Source of the DNA: Chloroflexia bacterium SDU3-3
GTDB lineage: Bacteria > Chloroflexota > Chloroflexia > Chloroflexales > Roseiflexaceae
Length of the DNA stretch: 64,000 bases
Assembly (NCBI GenBank): GCA_009268125.1
Contig: WBOU01000004.1
Location: forward strand, 212,494 to 276,493
Direction: 5' to 3'
Of the stretch, positions 40,682 through 49,424 are shown one piece after another. Position 1 is the stretch's first letter. Each line of letters begins with the position of its first letter. A program made the position numbers and the translations under genes. A model generated the notes under the pieces. The model was not told the origin of the DNA, searched no databases, and saw only the letters and a program-made list of their open reading frames with translations.

Positions 40682-41794
40682 ATGGGCGCGGAGACGCTGG
40701 CGCGGACGCCGCTCTACGGGCGGCACGTGGCGCTTGGGGCGCGCATGGTGCCCTTCGGCGGTTGGGAGATGCCCGTGCAGTACTCGGGCATCGTGGATGA
40801 GCACCACGCGGTGCGCAAGGCCGCCGGGCTGTTCGACATCAGCCACATGGGCGAGGTGTATGTGGGCGGCAGGGATGCGCTGGCCTTCCTGCAGCATATC
40901 TGCACGCAGGATGTGGCCACCATCGGCCCCGGCCAGGCCAACTACTCGCTGCTCTGCTACCCCAGCGGCGGGATCGTGGATGACATCTTCATCTACAACC
41001 TAGTGGATGAGTACCTAGTGGTGGTAAACGCATCCAACATCGCCAAGGATGTGGCCTGGATGCGCCAGAACGCCGAGGGCTTCGAGGTGACGATCGACGA
41101 CGCCTCGGCCCGCATGGCCATGCTGGCGCTGCAAGGCCCCCTGGCCGAGGCCATCCTCACCGAGGCCGCCGATGTGGATGTGGTGGCCCTGCCGTTCCAC
41201 GCCGTCACGCGCGGCGCGCTGTTCGAGAACATCCCCGCGCTGATCGCCCGAACCGGCTACACCGGCGAGGACGGCTTCGAGCTGTTCGTGGGCAATGGCT
41301 ACGCCGAGTCACTCTGGGATCAGCTGCTGCTGATCGGGGCCGAGCACGGGCTGAAGCCCTGCGGCCTAGGCGCGCGCGACAGCCTGCGTTTCGAGGCCTG
41401 CCTGGCGCTGTACGGCCACGAGATTGCGGATACAATAAACCCGTACGAGGCCAAGCTCGGCTGGGTGGTGAAGCTCGCCAAGGGCGACTTCGTCGGGGCC
41501 GAGGCGCTGCGCCAGATCAAGGCGCAAGGCGTGGCCCGCAAGCTTGTGGGCTTCGAGATGGTCGGGCGCGGCATCGCCCGTGGCGAGTACGAGATCCGCA
41601 GCGTGGATGGCGCGCCTGCGGGCCTCGTCACCACCGGCATGCCCGCCCCGACCCTGGGCAAAAACCTGGGCCTTGGGCTCGTGCCCGCCGCGCTGAGCGC
41701 CGAGGGCAGCGAGTTCGATGTGGTCGTGCGCGAGAAGCCCATCCGAGCCAGGGTGGTGAAGACACCATTCTACCGGCCTCAGTACAAGAAGTAG
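40682..41794 (+). CDS. gcvT: Glycine cleavage system T protein (aminomethyltransferase)
   Basis: The 370-residue protein transfers the methylene group from H-protein-bound aminomethyl to tetrahydrofolate, releasing ammonia. Seen: RTPLYGRHVALGARMVPFGGWEMPVQYSGIVDEHHAVRKAAGLFDISHMGE (folate site), LQGPLAEAIL, ARTGYTGEDGFELF and GLGARDSLRFEACLALYGHEI with the catalytic Asp region, plus VGFEMVGRGIARGEYEI. AAAGGAG precedes ATG 40682. First gene of gcvT-gcvH-gcvPA-gcvPB, behind the glycine riboswitch. Confidence 0.97.
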   Translation: MGAETLARTPLYGRHVALGARMVPFGGWEMPVQYSGIVDEHHAVRKAAGLFDISHMGEVYVGGRDALAFLQHICTQDVATIGPGQANYSLLCYPSGGIVDDIFIYNLVDEYLVVVNASNIAKDVAWMRQNAEGFEVTIDDASARMAMLALQGPLAEAILTEAADVDVVALPFHAVTRGALFENIPALIARTGYTGEDGFELFVGNGYAESLWDQLLLIGAEHGLKPCGLGARDSLRFEACLALYGHEIADTINPYEAKLGWVVKLAKGDFVGAEALRQIKAQGVARKLVGFEMVGRGIARGEYEIRSVDGAPAGLVTTGMPAPTLGKNLGLGLVPAALSAEGSEFDVVVREKPIRARVVKTPFYRPQYKK

Positions 41795-41824
41795 CACACC
41801 ACCACTCTCTTAAAGGAGGAACCC

Positions 41825-42217
41825 ATGTCCTTCAAGATCCCGGCAGACCTTCAGTACACCAAGTCGCACGAGTGGATCCGCATCGAGGGCGATGAGGCGC
41901 TGGTCGGCATCACCGACTACGCCCAGAACACGCTTGGCGATGTGGTCTTTGTCGATCTGAAAGAGGTCGGCACCACGCTGGCCGCCGAGGATACCTTTGG
42001 CGCGATCGAGTCGGTCAAGGCCGCATCCGACCTGTTCCTTCCCGTGGATGGCGAGATCATCGCCGTGAATAGCGAGGTGGTCGATGAGCCAGAGCTGATC
42101 AACAGCGACCCCTACAGCGATGGCTGGCTGGTGAAGATCCGCCTGAGCGCGGGCAGCGTCGGCGCGCTGATGAGCGCCGATGCCTACCAGAAGTACCTCG
42201 ACTCGCTCGACCACTAG
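41825..42217 (+). CDS. gcvH: Glycine cleavage system H protein
   Basis: The 130-residue lipoyl carrier shuttles the aminomethyl arm between P, T and L proteins. The lipoylated Lys is K65 in FGAIESVKAASDLFLP, within a canonical barrel-sandwich domain (YTKSHEWIRIEGDEALVGITDYAQNTLGD, then SDPYSDGWLVKI-type end). AAAGGAGGAA is an ideal ribosome-binding site. Second gene of the operon. No L protein (lpd) or lipoate ligase in the window. Confidence 0.97.
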   Translation: MSFKIPADLQYTKSHEWIRIEGDEALVGITDYAQNTLGDVVFVDLKEVGTTLAAEDTFGAIESVKAASDLFLPVDGEIIAVNSEVVDEPELINSDPYSDGWLVKIRLSAGSVGALMSADAYQKYLDSLDH

Positions 42218-42305
42218 GCGCACGCCCGTGAATGAACCCAGGGCCGGGTCGCTTCACCGCCCGGCCCGGGGGGCCAATAGCAGCACATCAGAATGGAGTT
42301 GGTTG

Positions 42306-43637
42306 GTGTCCCACTATATTTCCCTCACCGACGCAGATCGCGCCGCAATGCTCAAGGCCATCGGCGTCGAGCAGATTGACGACCTGTTTGCGGATGTCCC
42401 CGCCGAGGTACGATTCCCCGAGGTCCAGCTGCCCCAGCCCATGTCCGAGATGGCCATCCGCCGCGAGCTGGCCGCGCTCTCGGGCGCGAATGCCGACGCG
42501 GCCAAGCAGAGCATCTTCCTAGGCGCGGGCGCGTACAACCACTTTGTGCCCAGCGCGGTCGACCAGATCCTGCGCCGCGCCGAGTTCTACACCGCCTACA
42601 CGCCCTACCAGCCCGAGGTTAGCCAGGGCACGCTCCAGGCGATCTTCGAGTACCAGAGCATGATCTGCCGCCTGACCGGCATGGATGTGGCCAACGCCTC
42701 GCACTACGACGGCGGCACGGCCCTGGCCGAGGCCGCGATCATGGCCGTGGCCTCGCTGCGCGGTCGCCGCAAGGTGGTGGTGCCGCCCAGCGTGAACCCG
42801 CAGTACCGCGCGATCATCCGCACGCTGCTGCAGGGCACCGAGATCGAGATCGTGGGCGACGAGAACCCCGAGGCTACCCCAGCCCAGCTGGCCGCCCAGC
42901 TCGACAGCTCCACCGCCGCGCTGATCGTGCAGAGCCCCGACTTCTTCGGCGCGCTCCACGACCTGCGCCCGCTGGTCGAGCAGGCCCACGCCGCAGGCGC
43001 GCTGCTCATCCACCACTTCGACCCGATCGCCCTGGCGCTGTTCCAGACCCCCGGCGAGGCCCGCGCCGACATCGCCACCGCCGAGGGACAGCCCCTGGGC
43101 GGCGGCCTGGGCTTCGGCGGGCCATACCTGGGCATCTTCACCAGCTCCGAGAAGTACATGCGCAAGCTGCCGGGCCGCCTGACCGGCGCGACGCTGGATG
43201 TGGATGGCAAGCTGGCCTACGTGCTCACGCTGCGCGCCCGCGAGCAGGACATCCGCCGCGAGACAGCCACATCCAACATCTGCACCAACCAAGCCCTGAT
43301 GGCGCTGGCATCCACGGTGTATATGGCGCTGATGGGCCGCCAGGGCCTGCGCAAGGTGGCCGAGCTGTGCTACCACCGCGCCCACTACGCCGCCGCCCAG
43401 ATCGCCACGATCCCCGGCTTCAGCGTGCGCGGCGATGGCCCGTTCTTCAAGGAGTTCGTGGTGCAGTGCCCGCAGCCGGTGGCCCAGATCAACGCGCGCC
43501 TGCTGGAGCGCGGCATTGTGGGCGGCTACGACCTGGCGCAGGACTACCCGCACCTGGGCGACGCCATGCTGCTGTGCGTGACCGAGATGAACAGCCGCGA
43601 GGATATCGACGCGCTTCTGGATGCGCTGCGCGGCTAG
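42306..43637 (+). CDS. gcvPA: Glycine dehydrogenase (decarboxylating) subunit 1
   Basis: The 443-residue protein is the N-terminal half of the split P protein, forming the heterotetrameric decarboxylase with GcvPB. The family pattern is YISLTDADRAAMLKAIGVEQIDDLFADVP, FLGAGAYNHFVPSAVDQIL, TAYTPYQPEVSQGTLQAIFEYQ, SHYDGGTALAEA and TSNICTNQALMAL, followed by the domain ending near residue 443. GTG 42306 is chosen, with GGAG seven bases upstream; the preceding reading frame has no plausible start. Confidence 0.96.
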   Translation: MSHYISLTDADRAAMLKAIGVEQIDDLFADVPAEVRFPEVQLPQPMSEMAIRRELAALSGANADAAKQSIFLGAGAYNHFVPSAVDQILRRAEFYTAYTPYQPEVSQGTLQAIFEYQSMICRLTGMDVANASHYDGGTALAEAAIMAVASLRGRRKVVVPPSVNPQYRAIIRTLLQGTEIEIVGDENPEATPAQLAAQLDSSTAALIVQSPDFFGALHDLRPLVEQAHAAGALLIHHFDPIALALFQTPGEARADIATAEGQPLGGGLGFGGPYLGIFTSSEKYMRKLPGRLTGATLDVDGKLAYVLTLRAREQDIRRETATSNICTNQALMALASTVYMALMGRQGLRKVAELCYHRAHYAAAQIATIPGFSVRGDGPFFKEFVVQCPQPVAQINARLLERGIVGGYDLAQDYPHLGDAMLLCVTEMNSREDIDALLDALRG

Positions 43638-43709
43638 TCGGGCTTTCTGTGGCAAAACTGCCGAGCGGCACACCGCTCCTACTGAGCACTATCTGAGGGA
43701 AAACCAGGG

Positions 43710-45209
43710 ATGGACACCTACCAGCCACCTATTTTTGAGCTTTCGTCGCCGGGCAAGATCGGCGTGAACTTGCCCGAGGCCGATGTGCCCGTGGCCGCGC
43801 TGCCCGCCGAGCTGCTGCGCCAGGATGACCTGGCGGGCATGCCCGAGCTGACCGAGCCAGAGGTCATCCGCCACTACACGCGGATCAGCCAGCGCAACTT
43901 CTGCATCGACACCACGTTCTACCCGCTTGGCTCGTGCACCATGAAGTACAACCCCAAGCTGCACGAGGAGGCCGCGCGCCTTCCCGGCTTCGCCGCCGCC
44001 CACCCGCTGCAGGGCGAGCAGCTCTCGCAGGGGGCGCTGCGCCTGATGTACGAGCTGCAGCGCGATCTGGCCGAGCTGAGCGGCTTCGACGCCGTGTCGC
44101 TCCAGCCCGCCGCTGGTGCGCAGGGCGAGCTGACCGGCATCCTGGTGTTTCGCGCCTACCACCAGGATCGCGGCGACACCGCCCGCACCGAGATCTTGGT
44201 GCCCAACGCCGCCCACGGCACCAACCCGGCCACCGCCGCGATGGTGGGCTACAAGGTGGTGGAGGTGAAGAGCGACGAGCGCGGCAATGTCGATATCGCC
44301 GACCTAAAGGCCAAGCTCTCGCCCCGCACGGCGGGCATGATGCTGACCAACCCCAACACCGTCGGCCTGTTCGAGGAGAACATCCGCGAGATCTCGCAGC
44401 TGGTGCACGCGGCGGGCGGCCTGATGTACGGCGACGGCGCGAACTTCAACGCCATCCTGGGCATCGTGAAGCCCGGCGAGGTCGGCTTCGACTTCATGCA
44501 CTACAACCTGCACAAGACCTTCACCACGCCCCACGGCGGCGGCGGCCCCGGTGCGGGCGCGGTGGGCTGCTCGGCGGCGCTCGCGCCGTTCCTGCCCGGC
44601 CCGCGCGCGGCCAAGCGCGCCGATGGCCAGGGCTATGCCTGGGAGACGCCCGCCAAGAGCATCGGGCGTGTGAAGACGTTCTGGGGTAACTTCGGCATGC
44701 TGGTGCGGGCCTGGGTCTATATCCGCACGCTGGGCGCGCAGGGCCTGCGCGAGGTGAGCGAGGTGGCTGTGCTGAACGCCAACTATGTGCGCGTCAAGCT
44801 CCAGGGCACCTACCCCGCCGCCTACGACCGCATCTGCATGCACGAGGCCGTGCTCAAGGGCCAGATCGAGGGCGCTCCCGAGGCCCGCACGCTGGACATC
44901 GCCAAGCGCCTGATCGACTTCGGCTACCACCCGCCGACGGTCTACTTCCCGCTGATCGTGCCCGAGGCGCTGATGATCGAGCCGACCGAGACCGAGAGCA
45001 AGCAGACGCTGGACAGCTTCATCGAGGCCATGCTGGCGATCGCCGACGAGGCCCGCCGCGACATCGAGATCCTGCACCAGGCCCCCGTCACCACGCCGGT
45101 GCGGCGGCTGGATGAGGTGCGCGCCGCACGCCAGCCCATCCTCTCGTACAACGCCGAGAAGATCGCCAAGCTGCGCGCCGAGGGCGAGGCCAAGGCCAGC
45201 GCCAAGTAG
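43710..45209 (+). CDS. gcvPB: Glycine dehydrogenase (decarboxylating) subunit 2
   Basis: The 499-residue PLP-dependent half of the P protein decarboxylates glycine and loads the H protein. PLP Lys is K269 in FMHYNLHKTFTTPHGGGGPG; nearby are LGSCTMKYNPK, SLQPAAGAQGELTG and VPNAAHGTNPATAAM. The Gly-rich loop and C-terminal SYNAEKIAKLRA are typical. The 72-bp gap after gcvPA carries no terminator. Ends at a strong terminator. Confidence 0.97.
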   Translation: MDTYQPPIFELSSPGKIGVNLPEADVPVAALPAELLRQDDLAGMPELTEPEVIRHYTRISQRNFCIDTTFYPLGSCTMKYNPKLHEEAARLPGFAAAHPLQGEQLSQGALRLMYELQRDLAELSGFDAVSLQPAAGAQGELTGILVFRAYHQDRGDTARTEILVPNAAHGTNPATAAMVGYKVVEVKSDERGNVDIADLKAKLSPRTAGMMLTNPNTVGLFEENIREISQLVHAAGGLMYGDGANFNAILGIVKPGEVGFDFMHYNLHKTFTTPHGGGGPGAGAVGCSAALAPFLPGPRAAKRADGQGYAWETPAKSIGRVKTFWGNFGMLVRAWVYIRTLGAQGLREVSEVAVLNANYVRVKLQGTYPAAYDRICMHEAVLKGQIEGAPEARTLDIAKRLIDFGYHPPTVYFPLIVPEALMIEPTETESKQTLDSFIEAMLAIADEARRDIEILHQAPVTTPVRRLDEVRAARQPILSYNAEKIAKLRAEGEAKASAK

Positions 45210-45229
45210 GCTTTTTGGTGAATTGGGAG

Positions 45230-45263
45230 GGGCGCACGCGATCTGCTCGCGTGCGCCCTTTTT
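45230..45263 (+). terminator. Intrinsic terminator of the gcv operon
   Basis: A perfect 11-bp stem GGGCGCACGCG (45230-45240) and CGCGTGCGCCC (45248-45258) with T5; the convergent hydrolase gene ends at 45265. Confidence 0.85.
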
Positions 45264-45264
45264 G

Positions 45265-46113
45265 CTAGGCCGCTTCCGCCAGCCAGGGCGTGATCAGTGC
45301 GACGCATCCGGCCAGATCCTCGACGTGCGGCAGGTGGCCCGCGCCAGGGAAGACGGCCAGCCGCGCGTTCGGAGCGTGCTCGGCCAGCCAGCGGGCCTGC
45401 GCCGGCGGCACCACCGGGTCGGCCCCGCCGGTGATCACCAGCATGGGGATGTCGAGCGCGGGGACAAGCGGGCGGACATCGCATGTCTCCAGGAAGCGCA
45501 GCAGCGCGGCCAGGTTGCGCAGCGGCTGGTGGCGGTACCATGGGTAGCTCTCGCGGCAGAGCCGCCACGCGGTGGGGTTGCGCCACAGCGCCCACCAGCG
45601 CGGGGTATAGCTGGCCACGCCCGCCATCAGCGTGGCCGGGTGCAGCTGGGTGAAGCGCCACATCAGCCAGAACAACCAGTAGCCGCCGTGCCCCAGCAGC
45701 CACTGGGCCGCGCCCAGCAGCCCGGTGAGCGGCCCCCACACCACACTGTCGATTAGCACCAGGCGGGCGATCGGTAGCTGCCGCTGGGTGGCGGCCACGC
45801 CCAGCGCCACCAGCCCGCCGGTAGAGTGCCCCACCAGCGTGATCGGTGTGCCGTCGGCGATCTGGGCCACGGCCTGGCCCATCATGGCCAGCATGTCGGC
45901 CTGGGCGAGCGTGCGGTAGCCCTGCGGCGCGGTGGCCCTGCCGTGGCCGGGCAGGTCGAGCGTGACGCAGCGCCCGAGCTGGTCGAGCTGGTCGAGCATC
46001 GCGCCCCAGCCCAGCTGCGAGTCGGAGTAGCCGTGGATGAGGATGATCGTCTGCGCGCCCTGGCTGTGCTCGGCCCATGTGATGGTGTGGCCGGCGTAGG
46101 TGGTGCTTGGCAT
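45265..46113 (-). CDS. Alpha/beta-hydrolase-fold protein
   Basis: The 282-residue protein has oxyanion segment IILIHGYSDSQLGW (about 23-36), nucleophile elbow GHSTGG (S97), an acid in ITGGADPVVPPAQA and catalytic His in FPGAGHLPHVED. A ~50-residue cap domain (RQLP...WYRHQPLRNLAALLRF) covers the active site. Ester or epoxide substrate unknown. ATG 46113 is favoured by AGAAGG upstream. It converges on the gcv operon. Confidence 0.9.
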   Translation of the reverse strand: MPSTTYAGHTITWAEHSQGAQTIILIHGYSDSQLGWGAMLDQLDQLGRCVTLDLPGHGRATAPQGYRTLAQADMLAMMGQAVAQIADGTPITLVGHSTGGLVALGVAATQRQLPIARLVLIDSVVWGPLTGLLGAAQWLLGHGGYWLFWLMWRFTQLHPATLMAGVASYTPRWWALWRNPTAWRLCRESYPWYRHQPLRNLAALLRFLETCDVRPLVPALDIPMLVITGGADPVVPPAQARWLAEHAPNARLAVFPGAGHLPHVEDLAGCVALITPWLAEAA

Positions 46114-46392
46114 TCGGGCCTTCTCTTGCTCTCGGCGGCCTGTATATGAGGCCAGCCTCGCGTTTTCGTGGGCTATTATAGGCCAGGGCTGGCGCAGCTC
46201 CGCCATCCTTCCGCCCGATCAGTGCGATCCGCCATCGTTTTCAGCGCTGGGGCAAGATGTCATTCCCCTCAACAGGTATCGCTTTTTTGCGTAGGGCCGC
46301 TGGAAGCAGCACATGGCACCAACCTGCGTGCCGGGACATGACCGCTGGTTGTCACGGGGAGCAGGTCGGCATGCGCACAATGGAATCATGGC

Positions 46393-46556
46393 CGTAGTGG
46401 GCGGACCTGGTGTCCGCCCACGCCGCATTGCATCGCCCGCATCGAACGTCCCTGCGACGCAGGCTCACGGCGCGCATCGGAGCGCACCGTGAGCATCGGG
46501 TCGCGTGGCGATGAACGCGGCGCATCGCAATGGGGCGGACCTGGTGTCCGCCCCTA
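46393..46556. repeat. Family-2 paired inverted element, copy 4
   Basis: Left end CGTAGTGGGCGGACCTGGTG (46393) and right end GGGGCGGACCTGGTGTCCGC ending CCCCTAC (46556), a ~110-bp core, and right flank ATCATTGCGATCATCGGGTC shared with copies 1-3. Two family-1 units (46706-46770) follow. 46114-46875 has no gene. Confidence 0.75.
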
Positions 46557-46821
46557 CACCCGTGGTGAATCATTGCGATCATCGGGTCGGGTACGATGAC
46601 GACAATGCGGTGCATCGGCAAGCGATCGGGCATAGGGGCCAAAAAAGCCTTGAAACGTCGTACAACGTGACACCATGTGAGGGGCATTCCCCACAGGGCT
46701 TCTGCCCCTTGGGGTCTTGGCGTCTTGGTGGTAAACGGTTCTCCTCTCCCCTTCGCGTCTTCGTGGTATTCGCTTCCACCGCTGAATCAGCCCATCGTTC
46801 CTGTGCCGAAGCGATCTGCCG

Positions 46822-46830
46822 TGGTATAAT
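46822..46830 (+). promoter_or_regulatory. Extended -10 promoter of the two-gene glycosyltransferase operon
   Basis: TGGTATAAT at 46822-46830, 46 bp before ATG 46876. Confidence 0.6.
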
Positions 46831-46875
46831 CGCCAGCGCATCCCGAAGCGCCGCAAGCGCCAGACACACGAACCT

Positions 46876-48030
46876 ATGCACATCGTACTCAACGGCATGT
46901 TCTGGCCCGAGCCAAACACCGGCAGCGGCCAATATCTGCACGGCCTGCTCCAAACCCTGCCCCAGATGGCCCCGCAGCACCGCTACACCGTGGTGGTGCC
47001 GCGCTACCGCGCCTCGGGGCCGCTGCCCCAGGGCGGCGCGGTGGCGCTGGTCGAAGCCCCGACCCCGCTGGATGGCGTGGCTCGCCAGCTCGCTAAGCTG
47101 TGGTTCGAGCAGGTCGCCTTCCCCCGCACCGCCGCCCGGCTGCGCGCCGACGCCCTGTTTGTGCCCTACGCCGCCGCGCCGCTGCTGGCCCCCGCGCCGG
47201 TGGCCACCACCGTGCACGACATTATCTGGCAGCTGCTGCCCGAGTATCGCGGCAAGCGGCTGTTTCGGCTGTACGCCCGGCTGGTGGTGGCCGCCACGCG
47301 CCGCGCCGCGCGGATCTTCGCCGACTCCGAGCACACGCGGGGCGACATCATCGCCCACCTGGGCATCGCGCCGACGCGGGTGAGCACTGTGCTGCTGGCC
47401 GCCGGGCCGCAGTACCGCCCGCTGGATGTGGCCGAGGCGCGTGCCGAGGTGGCGCGTCGCTACGGGCTGGAGGGGCCGTTCGTGTACTACGTGGGCGGGC
47501 TGGACGCCCGCAAGAACGTGCCCACGCTGCTGCGGGCCTGGGCCGCGCTGGCCCGGCGCGGCGGGCTGGGCGGCGCGGCGCTGGCCGTGGCCGGGCGCGC
47601 GCTCTCGGGCGATAGGCTGCTGTTCCCCGACATCGACGGGCTGATCGCCGAGCTGGGCCTGGGCCAGAGCGTGCGGCGGCTGGATGTGCCCCGCGAGGAT
47701 GGCCCGCTGCTCTACAGCGCCGCCACCGCCTTCGCCTTCCCCTCGCGCTACGAGGGCTTCGGCCTGGGGCCGCTGGAGGCCATGGCCTGCGGCGCGCCGG
47801 TGGTGTGCTCCAGCGCCAGCAGCCTGCCCGAGGTGGCTGGCGACGCCGCGCTGCTGGTGGGGCCGGATGATGTGGAAGGATGGGCCGATGCGATCGGGCG
47901 GCTGCTGGCCGAGCCGGGCCTGCGCCAGCAGCTGCGCGAGCGTGGCTTCGCCCGCGCAGCCCAGTTCAGCTACCAGCGCGCCGCCCGCGAGATCGTGAGC
48001 CAGATCGAGACCCTGCGAGGAACCAACTGA
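46876..48030 (+). CDS. GT4-family glycosyltransferase
   Basis: The 384-residue GT-B enzyme has MHIVLNGMFWPEPNTGSGQYLHGLLQTL (acceptor loop with GSGQY), VATTVHDIIWQLLPEYRGKRL, FVYYVGGLDARKNVPTLLRAWAAL and donor-site YEGFGLGPLEAMACGAPVVCSSASSLPEVAGDAALLVGPDD. The HD and DARKN motifs suggest the same mannosyltransferase-like subgroup as the 37-kb gene. Its stop overlaps the start of the next GT gene (TGATG), so they act together. Confidence 0.9.
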   Translation: MHIVLNGMFWPEPNTGSGQYLHGLLQTLPQMAPQHRYTVVVPRYRASGPLPQGGAVALVEAPTPLDGVARQLAKLWFEQVAFPRTAARLRADALFVPYAAAPLLAPAPVATTVHDIIWQLLPEYRGKRLFRLYARLVVAATRRAARIFADSEHTRGDIIAHLGIAPTRVSTVLLAAGPQYRPLDVAEARAEVARRYGLEGPFVYYVGGLDARKNVPTLLRAWAALARRGGLGGAALAVAGRALSGDRLLFPDIDGLIAELGLGQSVRRLDVPREDGPLLYSAATAFAFPSRYEGFGLGPLEAMACGAPVVCSSASSLPEVAGDAALLVGPDDVEGWADAIGRLLAEPGLRQQLRERGFARAAQFSYQRAAREIVSQIETLRGTN

Positions 48031-49169
48031 TGAAAGTGCTGATGATCTCCCACTCGCTCGTGACGCGCTCGAACCACCGCCTGCCCGAGGAGCTGGCCCG
48101 CATCCCAGGGGTCGAGCTAGAGGTGTTCACGCCCGAGTGGTGGCCCGAGGAGAGCCGCAACGTGCGGCAGGAGAAGCTGACCGACCCCTACTACCGCGTG
48201 CGCCTGGGCCGCGCGTGGTTCCCGCGTGCGCCCCTGCCCAACGAATTTGTGTTCCGCAGCGGGCTGGCCAATGCCATCCGCCAGTTCCAGCCCGACCTGA
48301 TCGACGCCAGCGAGGAGCCGTTCAGCGCGGTGATGGGCCAGATCCTGCTGCTGCGCCGGGCGCTGGCCCCCCGGTCGCGGCTGGTCTTCTACTCGTTCCA
48401 GAACATCCTCAAGCGCTACCCGCCGCCCTTCAGCACAATCGAGCGCTGGGCCTTCCGCGAGGCCGCCGCCGCCTGCGTCTCGGTGCGCGAGATCGGCGAT
48501 GTGCTGCGACGCAAAGGCTACGCGGGCGAGGTGGCGATCAATCCGCCCGGGGTGGATGAGGCGCTGTTCCGCCCGCTGCCCGGCGTGCGCAGCGAGGTGC
48601 GCGCCGCGCTAGGCATCGCGCCCGAGGCGCAGGTGCTGGGCTACCTGGGCCGCCTCACCCCCGAGAAGGGCATCGAGGAGCTGGTGGGGTCGCTGGCCGA
48701 GCAGCCCGGCGTGCGCGCCCTGATCATCGGCGGCGGCGACCGCGTGCCGATCGAGACCCAGGCCCGCAAGCTGGGCGTGGCCGACCGGCTGGTGTTCACT
48801 GGCCCGGTGAACCGGCTGGACATGCCGCGCTACTTTGCGGCCATGGATGCGCTGACCGTGCCCTCGCGCACCACGCCGCGCTGGAAAGAGCAGTTTGGCC
48901 GGGTGGTGGCCGAGGCCATGCTGTGCGGCGTGCCGGTGCTGGGCAGCAACAGCGGCTCCATCCCCGAGGTTCTGGCGGGCAACGGCGTGATCTTCCCCGA
49001 GCGCAGCTCCAGCGCCCTGGCCGACGCGGCCTGGCTGGTGCTGGGCCAGCCGCAGTTCGCCCAGACCATGGCAGAGAAAGCCCGCGCCTACGCGCTGGAG
49101 CACTACACCTGGGGGCAGGTGGCCGCGCAGCGCCACGAGGTCTACCGCCGCGTGCTGGGCGAGGGCTAG
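48030..49169 (+). CDS. GT4-family glycosyltransferase
   Basis: The 379-residue GT-B enzyme starts MKVLMISHSLVTRSNHRLPEELARIPGVELEVFTPEWWPEE and continues VLGYLGRLTPEKGIEELVGSL and RVVAEAMLCGVPVLGSNSGSIPEVLAGNGVIFPE, containing the nucleotide-sugar-binding Glu pair. The N-terminal half lacks the G-G-Y/I acceptor loop of the neighbour and carries TPEWW instead, so acceptor specificity likely differs. Translationally coupled to the preceding gene. Confidence 0.9.
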   Translation: MKVLMISHSLVTRSNHRLPEELARIPGVELEVFTPEWWPEESRNVRQEKLTDPYYRVRLGRAWFPRAPLPNEFVFRSGLANAIRQFQPDLIDASEEPFSAVMGQILLLRRALAPRSRLVFYSFQNILKRYPPPFSTIERWAFREAAAACVSVREIGDVLRRKGYAGEVAINPPGVDEALFRPLPGVRSEVRAALGIAPEAQVLGYLGRLTPEKGIEELVGSLAEQPGVRALIIGGGDRVPIETQARKLGVADRLVFTGPVNRLDMPRYFAAMDALTVPSRTTPRWKEQFGRVVAEAMLCGVPVLGSNSGSIPEVLAGNGVIFPERSSSALADAAWLVLGQPQFAQTMAEKARAYALEHYTWGQVAAQRHEVYRRVLGEG

Positions 49170-49201
49170 CGCCCCTCACCAGACTCTCATCTGCGCGGCG
49201 A

Positions 49202-49230
49202 TTGACAGTTACGAAAGTTCTTGCTATCAT
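49202..49230 (+). promoter_or_regulatory. Sigma70 promoter of the terC unit
   Basis: Consensus TTGACA (49202-49207), 17-bp spacer and TATCAT (49225-49230) with TGC before the -10. The transcript would start just before the riboswitch. Confidence 0.85.
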
Positions 49231-49237
49231 AAATGGC

Positions 49238-49361
49238 GGAAGGGGAGTAGCAACCCGCACATGTGCGGGTCGGTCTGTCGTCAGTACAGCGCAGCGCGAT
49301 GAAACGTCGCCAAACGCTCGGCAGGCTGAATGTGCGTAGCACATCTCGCGAGACCTCCACG
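49238..49361 (+). ncRNA. yybP-ykoY (manganese) riboswitch
   Basis: The conserved blocks are all present in order: GGGGAGTAGC (49242-49251), a hairpin ACCCGCACATGTGCGGGT (49252-49269), the Mn-binding GTCGTCA (49277-49283), and GCGAGACCTCC (49348-49358) closing the P1 helix. This class senses Mn2+ and precedes TerC-family (Alx/YkoY) genes elsewhere, as here. Confidence 0.93.
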
Positions 49362-49411
49362 ACACTCGATGCCGTGGGGTACTCGCTTTTTTTATACCCA
49401 CGGCCAATCCA
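49351..49411 (+). terminator. Expression-platform terminator of the Mn riboswitch
   Basis: ACCTCCACG (about 49353-49361) can pair with CGTGGGGT (about 49373-49380), followed by T7 (49387-49393). The left arm contains the CCTCC that closes the aptamer, so Mn2+ binding should relieve termination. Antitermination is inferred from pairing only. Confidence 0.7.
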
Positions 49412-49424
49412 GGGAGGATTCTCA

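Noticed and set aside
49263-49424. N-terminal extension of the TerC protein
   Set aside because: This stretch is the Mn riboswitch and its terminator; AGGGAGGA marks the start at 49425.
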